Source of the DNA: Bin87 sp965220095
Lineage (GTDB): Bacteria > Chloroflexota > Dehalococcoidia > Lucifugimonadales > UBA3495
Direction: 5' to 3'
DNA length: 64,000 nt
Assembly (NCBI GenBank): GCA_965220095.1
Contig: OZ244805.1
Location: 1,302,001-1,366,000, forward strand
The notes beneath the pieces are model-generated. The model ran no database searches and was not told the DNA's origin. It saw only the letters and a list, made by a program, of their open reading frames with translations. Of this stretch, positions 8,401 through 17,041 are shown one piece after another (position 1 is the first letter of the stretch; every line of letters begins with the position of its first letter). Position numbers and translations under genes: made by a program.

Positions 8401-11106
8401 CTAACGGCGTCCGCCACCACCACCGCCGCCGAGGAACCGGCGGTCGGAGGGATTGCCCCTACCGGCATCGCGCGGGGGAGGACGGCGCCCACCCCGGTCG
8501 CGGTCGCCAGGCTCGCTGCCGAGCATGGAGTTACGGTCGCGTTCGTTGCGTTCGCCGCCGTCACGGTTTCCCGCGTCACGGTTTCCCGCGTCACGGTTTC
8601 CCGCGTCACGATTACCGCCGTCACGATTGCCGCCGTCACGGTTGCCGCCGTAGCCGCCGCGATTGCCGCCACCACCTCCGCCCGGACGCGGGCCACGATC
8701 ACGGTCGCCGCCACCGCCGCCAAAGCCGCCGCGGTTTCCACCGCCGCCGCCACCGAAGCCACCGCGGTTGCCGCCACCATCGCGTCCACCGCCCTCGCGT
8801 CCGCCGCCACCGGCGTTGCCGCCACGGTTTCCACCGCCGTAGCCACCGCGATTGCCGCCACCACCACCGCCGGGGCGCGGGCCGCGATCACGGTCGCCGC
8901 CGAACCCGCCACCACGCTGGAACCCGCCGGGGCGTGGGCCACGGTCGCCTCCCCGATCGTCGAAGTTGCTGCGCTCAGGGCGCGGCGGGGCCGGCGTGGT
9001 ATCTCCCATCAGGGCGCGGCGGGACATATTGATCCGGCCCATGTGGTCGATCTCGTGAATCATCACGGTAATTTCCTGGCCCAGGCCCACGTCTTCGTAG
9101 GCCAGATCACCCATTTCTTCGTTGCGAACCAGGCCATCCTTACCGCCCGGCGTCAGCTCAACGAACACACCGAAGTTGGTGGTGCGGGTAACCTTGCCGG
9201 TGATGATGTCTCCAATTTCGGGGTCCCGGGTCAACCCGTCCACCCGACTGGTCGCCAGCTCAATCATCGCCTGGTCGCTGGAACCGATGGTAACCGAACC
9301 GTCGTCGGCAACGTCAATTGAGCAACCCGTCTCTTCCTGGATGGCGCGGATGACACGCCCGCCAGGTCCGATGAGCGCCCCGATCTTCTCGACCGGGATC
9401 TGCATCCGGATCAGCTTGGGCGCGTACTTGCTCATCTGCGAGCGCGGCTCCGTGATGGCCTCGGCCATGCGGTCAAGAATGTGCAGGCGACCGACGCGGG
9501 CCTGCTCCAGCGCTTCGCTCAGCAGGTTCTCGGTCAGGCCGTCAATCTTGATGTCCATCTGCAACGCATTGATACCCTGGGCCGTGCCGGCGACCTTGAA
9601 GTCCATGTCGCCGAGGAAGTCCTCGATGCCCTGGATGTCGCTCAGGACGGCATACTGCCCATCGGCGGAGTCGGTGATCAGGCCCATGGCGATGCCGGCC
9701 ACCGGAGACCTAAGGGGCACGCCGGCGTCCATCAGGGCCAGGGATGAGCCGCATACGCTGGCCATCGACGTCGAGCCGTTGGACGCCAGCACTTCGCTGA
9801 CCACGCGCAGGGTGTAAGGAAAATCGTCGTTCGACGGCAACGCCGCCAGGATCGCCCGCTCTGCCAGGGCGCCGTGTCCGATTTCTCGCCGGCCGGGCGA
9901 ACCAACGCGGCGCGCTTCTCCCACGCTGTACGGCGGGAAGTTGTAGTGGTGCATAAACTGCTTGGTATTCTCGGGGCCCACGGTGTCCAGCGTCTGCTTC
10001 ATCGACAGCGACGCCAGCGTGGCAATGGACAACACCTGCGTTTGACCACGGGTGAACAACCCGCTGCCGTGCGCCCGCGGCAACTCGCCAACGCTGCAAG
10101 TGATGGGCCGGATTTCGTCCAGACTACGACCGTCGGGCCGCATATTCTGGTTCAGGATGCGGCCGCGAACCTGTCCCTTGACCAGGTTCTTGAAGGCTTC
10201 GGCCACCTCTTTGGAGGACACGTCGTCGGCCAGCTGGGCGGCGATTTCGGATTCGATGGCGTCCAGGCCGGCGTCGCGTTCACTCTTGTATGAGTTGCGC
10301 TCCAGCACCTCGGCGATGCGCCCGTTCACCAGGGCATCAACCTTCTGCTCACGTTCTTCGGCTGCCGAGTAGTCCACCGTAACGGTTACTTTCTCATCGC
10401 CGCGCGCTTCCACCATCTGGTCAATGAGCCCGATGGTTTGCACGTTGCTCTGGTGCGCCAGGCGAATGCCCTCCAGGATGGTTTCTTCCGACACTTCCAC
10501 GGAACCGGATTCAACCATCATAATGGCTTCGCGGTTGCTGGCCACCACCATGTTGAGTCGGGCCGCCGAAGCCTGCGCGTAGCTGGAGTTGATGCGGAAC
10601 TCGCTGCCGTCCCAGGTTACCCGGCAGGCGGCAATCGGCCCGTCGAAGGGGATGCGGCTGATGGACAGGGCGGCGGAAGCCGCAACCATGCCCAGAGTTT
10701 CCGGCGGGTGATTCTCGTCCACGGACAGGACGGTCATGATTACCTGGATTTCGTTGTGGATGCCCTTGGGGAACAGGGGCCGGATGCTGCGGTCGGTAAG
10801 CCGCGCCGACAGGATGGCCTCGGTGCCGGGACGACCCTCGCGTCGAAAGAAGCTGCCGGGGATCTTGCCCACGGCGTAGAGCCTCTCTTCGAACTCAACG
10901 GTCAGCGGCAGAAAGTCAATGCCTTCCCGGGACTGGTCGGACATAACGGCGGTGGCCAGCAGAATGGTCTCACCGCAGGTGATGGTAACCGCGCCGTGAG
11001 CTTGCTGCGCAAGTCGGCCCGTTTCCAGCACCACCGGATGCCCGCCAATCTCGCCGCTCACGGCGAAGGGGTTCAACAGTGTGCTAGTGGCGTCAATTGT
11101 GGTCAT
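8401..11106 (-). CDS. pnp: Polyribonucleotide nucleotidyltransferase (PNPase) with a long Gly/Arg-rich tail
   Basis: A 901-residue phosphorolytic 3'-5' exoribonuclease. Two RNase PH-like cores flank a helical domain, followed by a KH domain (about 560-620, GALIGPGGRVIRAI) and an S1 domain (about 630-700, GKVTRTTNFGVFVEL). Typical PNPases end near residue 700. Here residues 703-901 form a low-complexity tail of about 199 residues: RGG/GGNRGGYGG blocks, two copies of DRDRGPRPGGGGGGNRGG, then RDGGN/RDAGN repeats from tandem 15-base units near 8568-8645. RGG tails usually bind RNA, so this may change substrate choice or assembly. It lies downstream of rpsO, the usual order. Confidence 0.96.
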   Translation of the reverse strand: MTTIDATSTLLNPFAVSGEIGGHPVVLETGRLAQQAHGAVTITCGETILLATAVMSDQSREGIDFLPLTVEFEERLYAVGKIPGSFFRREGRPGTEAILSARLTDRSIRPLFPKGIHNEIQVIMTVLSVDENHPPETLGMVAASAALSISRIPFDGPIAACRVTWDGSEFRINSSYAQASAARLNMVVASNREAIMMVESGSVEVSEETILEGIRLAHQSNVQTIGLIDQMVEARGDEKVTVTVDYSAAEEREQKVDALVNGRIAEVLERNSYKSERDAGLDAIESEIAAQLADDVSSKEVAEAFKNLVKGQVRGRILNQNMRPDGRSLDEIRPITCSVGELPRAHGSGLFTRGQTQVLSIATLASLSMKQTLDTVGPENTKQFMHHYNFPPYSVGEARRVGSPGRREIGHGALAERAILAALPSNDDFPYTLRVVSEVLASNGSTSMASVCGSSLALMDAGVPLRSPVAGIAMGLITDSADGQYAVLSDIQGIEDFLGDMDFKVAGTAQGINALQMDIKIDGLTENLLSEALEQARVGRLHILDRMAEAITEPRSQMSKYAPKLIRMQIPVEKIGALIGPGGRVIRAIQEETGCSIDVADDGSVTIGSSDQAMIELATSRVDGLTRDPEIGDIITGKVTRTTNFGVFVELTPGGKDGLVRNEEMGDLAYEDVGLGQEITVMIHEIDHMGRINMSRRALMGDTTPAPPRPERSNFDDRGGDRGPRPGGFQRGGGFGGDRDRGPRPGGGGGGNRGGYGGGNRGGNAGGGGREGGGRDGGGNRGGFGGGGGGNRGGFGGGGGDRDRGPRPGGGGGGNRGGYGGNRDGGNRDGGNRDAGNRDAGNRDAGNRDGGERNERDRNSMLGSEPGDRDRGGRRPPPRDAGRGNPSDRRFLGGGGGGGRR

Positions 11107-11647
11107 AACAGTAGTTTTTTCTACCTCTCTCTTCCATTTCGTGCTTCATGCACTTCACGATGCCGGCCAACCAATCTATGGTTGCTGTGCGCCGGCTTTA
11201 CAGTTAGTTACTTCGGGGTAGTCCGTGGCACATCAACTATCGGCGCCGTTGTCCCTTACGTTGGTCGGTTCCTCACCCGACTCCCTCTACCCCGCTTCCG
11301 GTTCCCGTTCAGTCAGCATCCGTTCAGTCAGCGCCCGTACAGTGGGCGCTCCCTGGGTCAGTATTCGTCAGTATTCGTTAGGGTGGCGCTCATTCGTTTC
11401 AGATATGGCCGGCGCAGTATCGCCAGCTGGCGGGCGTTTGTTGGCCACCGAGTTTACGGCGATTGCCGGCCACCGTCGGCCTAACAGGTTGAATTACGAG
11501 GTGGGTTGCTTTCCGGCTTTGCCGGGGCCGGCCAAAAACCGCGGTTTATTCTGTACGCCAGTGGGAGTCGCCCCATTCAATTCGCGCTCCGGTCGGCGCT
11601 TCTGATTGAGGTAAGGCGGTTGACCGGACTGCCGGCGATAACAGCGC
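11107..11647 (-). other. 541-base rpsO-pnp spacer and pnp leader
   Basis: No convincing gene is seen here. On the minus strand it would be the long 5' leader of pnp. It holds a perfect hairpin (AGCGCCC/GGGCGCT, 11330-11350), paired direct repeats (GCTGACTGAACGG twice, ACGAATACTG twice) and, close to pnp, a GTGC-ATGAA-GCAC hairpin. In other bacteria the pnp leader is an RNase-processed control site; that role here is inference. A 126-residue open frame at 11225-11605 shows no family features. Confidence 0.45.
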
Positions 11648-11914
11648 TTACCGGCGGAGGCCCAGGCGCCCGATCAGTCTCTGATAGCGTCCCACGTCCT
11701 CGTTGCTCAGGAAGTTGAGCAGCCGCCGCCGCTTGGACACCATCGTAACCAGCCCACGCCGCGAATGCACGTCCTTGCGATGCGTGCGAAGGTGGTCCGT
11801 AACCTGCCGAATACGCTCGGTCAGCATGGCTACCTGAAGCTCGGTGGAACCGGTGTCCGTGTCGTGGGTGCGATATTCTGTGATGATTCTTTGCTTGACG
11901 TCCGCGTCCAACAT
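11648..11914 (-). CDS. rpsO: 30S ribosomal protein S15
   Basis: An 88-residue ribosomal protein that binds the central domain of 16S rRNA. 'HDTDTGSTELQVAMLTERI', 'HRKDVHSRRGL' and 'RRRLLNFL' are the S15 signatures, and the length is normal. It precedes pnp, the arrangement found in most bacteria, although the 541-base gap to pnp is unusually long. Confidence 0.97.
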   Translation of the reverse strand: MLDADVKQRIITEYRTHDTDTGSTELQVAMLTERIRQVTDHLRTHRKDVHSRRGLVTMVSKRRRLLNFLSNEDVGRYQRLIGRLGLRR

Positions 11915-12031
11915 TACCTGATACGTACCTTTCTCTTACATTTCCGGTTTGCGATGCCCGGTTTGCGATCTGTGGTTCTTTCGACAAACAGGTTAACACG
12001 TGCGCCCGGAATAGGCAACCGACGGAGCGAC

Positions 12032-12179
12032 CTCACGCGTACCCGCTTTGTCATCGCGGGCGTAGCGTGGCAATCCCGTCGCCGTAGCAACGGCGGTTCG
12101 CCGACGTATGTTCAACCTCATCGAGATTGCCGCGTCGCTATGCTCCTCGCCATGACAGATTAACGTGGGTGCGCGTGAG
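12032..12179. repeat. MITE-like element, family B (copy 2)
   Basis: A 148-base copy of the CTCACGCGTACCC-ended palindromic element, slightly diverged in its right arm (GTGGGTGCGCGTGAG). It lies between rpsO and the asparaginase gene, in a 793-base stretch (11915-12707) that holds only repeats. Confidence 0.75.
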
Positions 12180-12216
12180 CCATCGCCACTGCACACGTAC
12201 CCACTTTCTTTATCTG

Positions 12217-12358
12217 CGTACCCGCTTTGTCATTGCGAGCGTAGCGCGGCAATCTCGTCGCCATAGCAACGGCGGTTCGCCGACGTGTGTTCAACCTCAT
12301 CGAGATTGCCGCGTCGCTATGCTCCTCGCCATGACAGATTGAAGTGGGTGCGCGTGAG
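12217..12358. repeat. MITE-like element, family B (copy 3, left end truncated)
   Basis: A second copy just downstream of the previous one. The left terminus lacks the CTCAC bases; a detached 'CACGTACCCACTTT' at about 12195 looks like a leftover terminus. The right end GCGCGTGAG is intact. Confidence 0.7.
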
Positions 12359-12507
12359 GCTGTACCGGCACTCCCAGGGTTCTTTGACTGCCAATGCCTC
12401 CGCCGTTCCAGCGCAGGTTGGTACCCAGCTATCGGCAGGCACCCGCATAAACAGTCGATGACAGGCGCCGGGATGATCCTTCGACGGGCTCAGGATGAGC
12501 GGCGTAT

Positions 12508-12623
12508 TACTGATGCGTGAACGATTATCTAAACTCAAGTTGCTTTCCTCTGACCCTGCTGGATTCCCGCTTTCGCGGGAATGACAGATAGGTTTGGTTT
12601 AGGTATTTATTCACGCATCAGTA
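12508..12623. repeat. Short inverted-repeat element (family D)
   Basis: A 116-base unit bounded by perfect 14-base inverted repeats TACTGATGCGTGAA / TTCACGCATCAGTA. The interior contains the common GGATTCCCGCTTTCGCGGG palindrome. No open frame and no flanking duplication are visible. The rest of 12359-12707 shows no gene. Confidence 0.6.
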
Positions 12624-12707
12624 GTTTTGGTGGATGACCTAGAGGCCCTGCCGCGTCGCGCCTTCGCATTGCCTCCTCATTTTAGAATCCGCTCCCTTAA
12701 AGGGACG

Positions 12708-13727
12708 CTAGTATTCCAGCATCATGCGTTGCAACTCAGCTGTATCAGAGGTTTGCGTTAAGCCCAGCATCAGCAGGATACGTGCCTTCTTGGGATGCAG
12801 GTTGTCGGCCACGATGTAGCCAGCCTCCATAAAACGGCGGGTCTGCACCACCCGTCCGGTGCCAACGTGGGTTGCCAGGACAACGGGCACGTCGGCGGCT
12901 ACGGCGCGTTGCAGGGCGGCCATGAACGGAGCCGGCGAACCGCCGCTGCCCAACCCAGCCGCCACGATTCCCGCTACGCCGGCGTCCACCAGCGCATCTA
13001 CCACCGTCCCATCTACGCCGGCGTAGGCGAATGCGATGTCAACCCGGGGCAGTTCGCCAATGTCCGACACGTCAAACTCGGAGTCCGCGGTGTGCCGCCG
13101 TTCCGTCTGGCGGTAGTACACCACGCCGCCATCGGCATCGGAGTAACCCAGGAACCCGGCGTGGCCGGACTGGAAGGTTTCCACGCGGTAGGAGTCCGTC
13201 TTGGTAACGTCCCGCGCCGCCTGAATCTCGTTGTTGAGCACCACCAGCGCGCCCCGGCCGGCGGACTGCCGCGCCGATGCCACGTGAATGGCATCCATCA
13301 GGTTGTTGTCCGCATCGGTGCCCATGGCCGACGGCGGGCGCATCGCTCCGGTAACCACCACGGGGCGCGCATCATGGACGGTCAGGTTCAGGAAGTACGC
13401 CGTCTCCTCCAGCGTCGCCGTGCCGTGGGTGACGGCGGCGCCGGCCGCTTCTGCATCCTCATTGAACCTGGCATTGATGCGATTCGCCAGCGTCAGCCAG
13501 TCGGACGGGTACACCTCGGTGCTACCCACGTTGATGACCTGCTCGGCGATTACTTCCGCCTGTTCTTCAGCCTCAGGAACCCGCGCCAGCATCTCCTGTA
13601 TGGTGAGCTGATTCCCCTGATAGCTGTAGTTGGCGAAGTCGGTGCGGTTTTCCCCAACAAAGGATATGGTTCCGCCCGTACCAAACAGATACACCCGTGG
13701 TTTCTGAGCGTATGTTGAATTGACCAC
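12708..13727 (-). CDS. L-asparaginase-family amidohydrolase with altered HGTDT motif
   Basis: A 339-residue member of the type I/II asparaginase family, which hydrolyses asparagine to aspartate. The nucleophile loop GTGGTIS has Thr20, and the second Lys-bearing loop reads 'ARDVTKTDSYR'. The other hallmark, normally THGTDT, reads THGTAT at 100-105. The Asp that holds the substrate amino group (D90 in the E. coli enzymes) is therefore Ala104, so activity or substrate may differ. There is no signal peptide, so it should be cytoplasmic. The start is a GTG behind GGGAGGA. Confidence 0.88.
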   Translation of the reverse strand: MVNSTYAQKPRVYLFGTGGTISFVGENRTDFANYSYQGNQLTIQEMLARVPEAEEQAEVIAEQVINVGSTEVYPSDWLTLANRINARFNEDAEAAGAAVTHGTATLEETAYFLNLTVHDARPVVVTGAMRPPSAMGTDADNNLMDAIHVASARQSAGRGALVVLNNEIQAARDVTKTDSYRVETFQSGHAGFLGYSDADGGVVYYRQTERRHTADSEFDVSDIGELPRVDIAFAYAGVDGTVVDALVDAGVAGIVAAGLGSGGSPAPFMAALQRAVAADVPVVLATHVGTGRVVQTRRFMEAGYIVADNLHPKKARILLMLGLTQTSDTAELQRMMLEY

Positions 13728-13925
13728 TGAATCCTCCCCGGCGCCGGACCGGCAGCCGCCTGTGTCGTCGCCACAGTTCGTTTTGCAATTTTAGCGTTGC
13801 GACGCTACTATGGTAATCTAACACCTGAGTATTCTATGCAGGGCTAAATTCGGAAGGGTTACCATTCGGAAAGGCTACTAGTCGCGCTGCAGCACAGCCG
13901 GGTCTACTAAACCGGCAGGAGTGCC

Positions 13926-15932
13926 ATGACCAACAATCGCTGGGTACGCAACAGCTTAATCTATCTGCTGATAATTATTGGCGTGATAGTCATCTTCTAT
14001 ACGCTGATCCCCAGCCTGGGCAGCAGCGAGCAACTCTCGCTCACCGAGGTGATGGGACAGGCCAGTACCGGTCAGATTGAACGAATCATCGTGGACGGCG
14101 AAAAACTCACCGTCATACCGCGCGTGGTCCGGGGCGAAGACACCACCAAGTACACCAGTCGCATCGGCAAAAACACCGACCTGATCCAGTTGTTTACCGA
14201 CGCCAGGATCCTGGGCCCGAACACGGTAAACGCGGCCGCACCCCAGATCGAGTACAAGGGTTCCAGCGGGCTGGGCAGCGTCTTCGGCATCCTGATCAAC
14301 TTCTTGCCCCTCATATTCTTTGGCGGGCTGATACTGCTGATGATGCGGCAGGCCCAGGGCTCCAACAACCAGACCATGAGCTTCGGTCGCAGCCGCGCCC
14401 GTATGCTGCCCTTCAATCGTCCGTCGGTAACCTTTAACGACGTGGCCGGCGTGGATGAAGCCAAGGCTGAGCTGGAAGAGGTGGTCGACTTCCTGAAATT
14501 CCCGGAGCGCTTCCTGGCCTTGGGCGCGCGCATCCCCAAGGGCGTGCTGCTGGTCGGCCCGCCCGGCACCGGCAAAACCCTGCTCGCCCGCGCGGTAGCC
14601 GGAGAAGCCGGCGTGCCGTTCTTCCATATCTCCGGCAGCGAGTTCGTTGAGATGTTCGTCGGCGTGGGCGCCGCCCGTGTTCGCGACCTGTTCGAGCAGG
14701 CCAAGCGCAACGCGCCCTGCATCCTGTTCGTCGATGAAATCGACGCTGTGGGACGGCACCGCGGCGCCGGTCTCGGCGGCGGCCACGACGAGCGCGAACA
14801 GACACTGAACCAGATCCTCGTCGAAATGGACGGCTTCGAGACCAACACCAACATTATCGTAATTGCCGCTACCAACCGGCCCGACATCCTTGATCCGGCG
14901 CTGCTGCGTCCCGGTCGTTTCGACCGCCGCGTTACGCTGGACCTGCCCGACGTGGTGGGCCGCCACGCCATCCTGCGGGTTCATGCCGCCGGCAAACCGT
15001 TGGCTGGAGAAGTCAACCTGGAAATCATCGGACGCGAAACTCCTGGCTTCAGCGGCGCCGACCTTTCCAACCTGGTCAACGAGGCGGCGCTGCTGGCCGC
15101 ACGCAAGAACCAGTCCAGCATTTTCATGCTGGACTTCGAGGAAGCCATCGAGCGGGTCATCGCCGGCCCCGAGCGCAAGAGCCGCGTCATCAACCAGCGT
15201 GAAAAGGAGATGACCGCTTACCACGAAGCTGGTCATGCCCTGGTGGCCTGGCACCTGCCCCACGCCGACCGCGTGCACAAGATTAGCATCGTCTCCCGCG
15301 GCAACATGGGCGGCCACACCACCCTGCTGCCCTCGGAAGACCGCTACCTGTGGACCAAGAACCAGTTCCAGGATATGCTCGGCGTGATGATGGGTGGCCG
15401 TGTGGCCGAGGAGCTAATCTTCGACGAAGTTACCACCGGCGCCAGCAACGACATCGAACGGGCCACCAAGACCGCCCTTGGTATGGTGAAACGCTACGGT
15501 ATGTCCCCCAGCCTGGGCCCGCGCACCTTTGGCAAGCGTGAAGAGTTGGTGTTCCTGGGCCGCGAGCTCAGCGAAGAGAAGGACTACGGCGACAAAATCG
15601 CGGAAGAGATTGACGTTGAAGTGCGCCATCTCATCCACAGCGCCTACCGCCAGGCCCAGCAACTCCTGATCGACTACAAGCCCAAACTGGTGCAGGTTGC
15701 GGAATACCTGATTGAGCACGAAGCGATTTCCGGAGAGGCGCTTAACCGGCTGTTCAACGACGAACCGCCCGGCATCGAACCTGAACCCGCCCGCCCGCTG
15801 CCGGCGCCTTCGCCATACGCGCCGCCGGCTCCGCCCGTTACCCAGGGCGATCAATTGCCCAACCCAGCGCCGTCCTTCGGCAGCACCGCCACCGCAGACC
15901 CAACGCCTGGCGCGCCGCCAGCCGCTGACTAA
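13926..15932 (+). CDS. ftsH: ATP-dependent zinc metalloprotease FtsH
   Basis: A 668-residue membrane AAA+ protease that degrades misfolded or regulated membrane proteins. Two membrane segments (about 10-30 and 120-140) bracket a periplasmic domain. The AAA module follows, with Walker A GPPGTGKT (about 213), Walker B ILFVDEID (about 267) and the second-region 'NRPDILDPALLRPGRFDR'. The zinc site is HEAGH (about 434). The last ~55 residues are Pro/Ala-rich and probably disordered. AGGAG is well placed before the ATG. The regulators hflK and hflC are encoded 1.1 kb downstream, with an unrelated gene between. Confidence 0.97.
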   Translation: MTNNRWVRNSLIYLLIIIGVIVIFYTLIPSLGSSEQLSLTEVMGQASTGQIERIIVDGEKLTVIPRVVRGEDTTKYTSRIGKNTDLIQLFTDARILGPNTVNAAAPQIEYKGSSGLGSVFGILINFLPLIFFGGLILLMMRQAQGSNNQTMSFGRSRARMLPFNRPSVTFNDVAGVDEAKAELEEVVDFLKFPERFLALGARIPKGVLLVGPPGTGKTLLARAVAGEAGVPFFHISGSEFVEMFVGVGAARVRDLFEQAKRNAPCILFVDEIDAVGRHRGAGLGGGHDEREQTLNQILVEMDGFETNTNIIVIAATNRPDILDPALLRPGRFDRRVTLDLPDVVGRHAILRVHAAGKPLAGEVNLEIIGRETPGFSGADLSNLVNEAALLAARKNQSSIFMLDFEEAIERVIAGPERKSRVINQREKEMTAYHEAGHALVAWHLPHADRVHKISIVSRGNMGGHTTLLPSEDRYLWTKNQFQDMLGVMMGGRVAEELIFDEVTTGASNDIERATKTALGMVKRYGMSPSLGPRTFGKREELVFLGRELSEEKDYGDKIAEEIDVEVRHLIHSAYRQAQQLLIDYKPKLVQVAEYLIEHEAISGEALNRLFNDEPPGIEPEPARPLPAPSPYAPPAPPVTQGDQLPNPAPSFGSTATADPTPGAPPAAD

Positions 15933-15950
15933 AGGGACCAGTAGAAAGGT

Positions 15951-15977
15951 CTGGGCGACGCATAATGCGTCGCCCAG
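15951..15977 (+). terminator. Palindrome after ftsH, candidate terminator
   Basis: CTGGGCGACGCAT / ATGCGTCGCCCAG, a perfect 13-base stem with a one-base centre, 18 bases after the ftsH stop. Its right arm is the target site of the MITE that starts at 15975, so the original T-run, if any, is displaced. Confidence 0.5.
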
Positions 15978-16169
15978 GGCAAACGCATTCTAACTTTAGA
16001 TGGCCTGATAAATCGTCATTCCCGCGAAAGCGGGAATCCATACAGATTGCTTCCAGGCAGTTGACGTGCAACCAAGCCACTTGGATTCCCGCTTTCGCGG
16101 GAATGACAGAAAGGATGCGGGAATGACGGGCACCTCAAAAACTGATTCAATTAGAATGCGGTTGCCCTG
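15975..16169. repeat. CAGGG-ended MITE, family A (copy A1)
   Basis: A 195-base non-coding element with 19-base terminal inverted repeats CAGGGCAAACGCATTCTAA / CAGGGCAACCGCATTCTAA. It contains two GTCATTCCCGC...GCGGGAAT palindromes. A perfect 10-base target duplication, ATGCGTCGCC, flanks it at 15965-15974 and 16170-16179, which shows that it moved as a transposon. Confidence 0.88.
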
Positions 16170-16213
16170 ATGCGTCGCCCCGGTAAGTTGGCGCGCAACC
16201 CTCAAAGTACGGA

Positions 16214-16537
16214 TCAGGGCGCGGGAGGCTCATCCCCTGCCGCATCCGCCTCCAGCGGCAGGCTGCGGTAATACAGGCCCCACTGCTGCATCAGGTTTTC
16301 GACGCGTGGGTCTCGCAACGCCACCAACTCCCGGAAAAATCCCGCCATGGCGTGGGCCGGACGCAGATCGTCGCTGCACACCCAGCTCAAATCGCCGGGC
16401 ACCGCGTAGATGAGCCCGCTCTGGTGCTGGCAAGTAACCTGAACCCGCGCCATATCCTCCCCAACCTTCACCGTTAGTCCCCGGGGTTGCGGCTCCAACT
16501 CGGCATCGCCGGACGAAAGCTGTACGGGCGTGGTCAT
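16214..16537 (-). CDS. Hypothetical protein
   Basis: A 107-residue protein that I do not recognise. AGGAAGG lies seven bases before the ATG, which supports a real gene. The centre has 'ARVQVTCQHQSGLIYAVPGDLSWVC', a possible small beta domain. The tail (PRVENLMQQWGLYYRSLP) looks helical, and the end is Ala/Pro-rich. No membrane segment is visible. It stands alone between two MITE copies. Confidence 0.65.
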   Translation of the reverse strand: MTTPVQLSSGDAELEPQPRGLTVKVGEDMARVQVTCQHQSGLIYAVPGDLSWVCSDDLRPAHAMAGFFRELVALRDPRVENLMQQWGLYYRSLPLEADAAGDEPPAP

Positions 16538-16699
16538 TACAAAACCTTCCTTATGCTGATTCCGCTTTGTGCTAATCCTGGTTAGTTACGCCGGTTGGTT
16601 GTTCGCGTCGGCGGTGGGTAAATTGGACTGCGATTGGAGGGCGCCGGCAGCGCGCCGAGTGAAAACGGGCAGAGTCAGGCCGGCACCTGAAGCGGAAGG

Positions 16700-16874
16700 C
16701 AGGGCAAACGCATTCTAATTGAATCAGTTTTTGAGGTGCCCGTCATTCCCGCGAAAGCGAGAATCCAAGTGGCTTGGTTGTACGTCAACTGCCTGGAAGC
16801 AATCTGTATGGATTCCCGCTTTCGCGGGAATGACGATTTATCAGGCCACCTAAAGTTAGAATGCGGTTGCCCTG
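16700..16874. repeat. CAGGG-ended MITE, family A (copy A2, reversed)
   Basis: A 175-base copy in the opposite orientation to A1. It lacks the 'CAGAAAGGATGCGGGAATGA' insertion of the longer copies. The flanks AAGCGGAAGG and AAGCGGAATA match at 8 of 10 bases, an ageing target duplication. The remainder of 16538-17041 holds no gene that I can support. Confidence 0.82.
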
Positions 16875-17041
16875 AAGCGGAATACCATTATAAACCACGG
16901 CTTTGGCAATAGTGTTATACTGTGGCGCCTAATCGCCCCGCGCGGGTTTGACCCGTCAATCGGGGTTCAATCGCCATCGTCCTGGCATCGGTTATCGCTA
17001 GGAATGTTCCATTACCCACCTCAACAAAGGAACCGATACGT

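Noticed and set aside
8560..8650. Short tandem 15-base repeats as a CRISPR array
   Set aside because: The units are in frame in the PNPase gene, lack spacers and encode RDxGN.
8397..8942. Ala/Val-rich 181-residue frame
   Set aside because: Other-frame reading of the Gly/Arg-rich PNPase tail.
11225..11605. 126-residue frame in the rpsO-pnp spacer
   Set aside because: No ribosome site and low-complexity Ser/Arg content; it reads against the direction of the operon.
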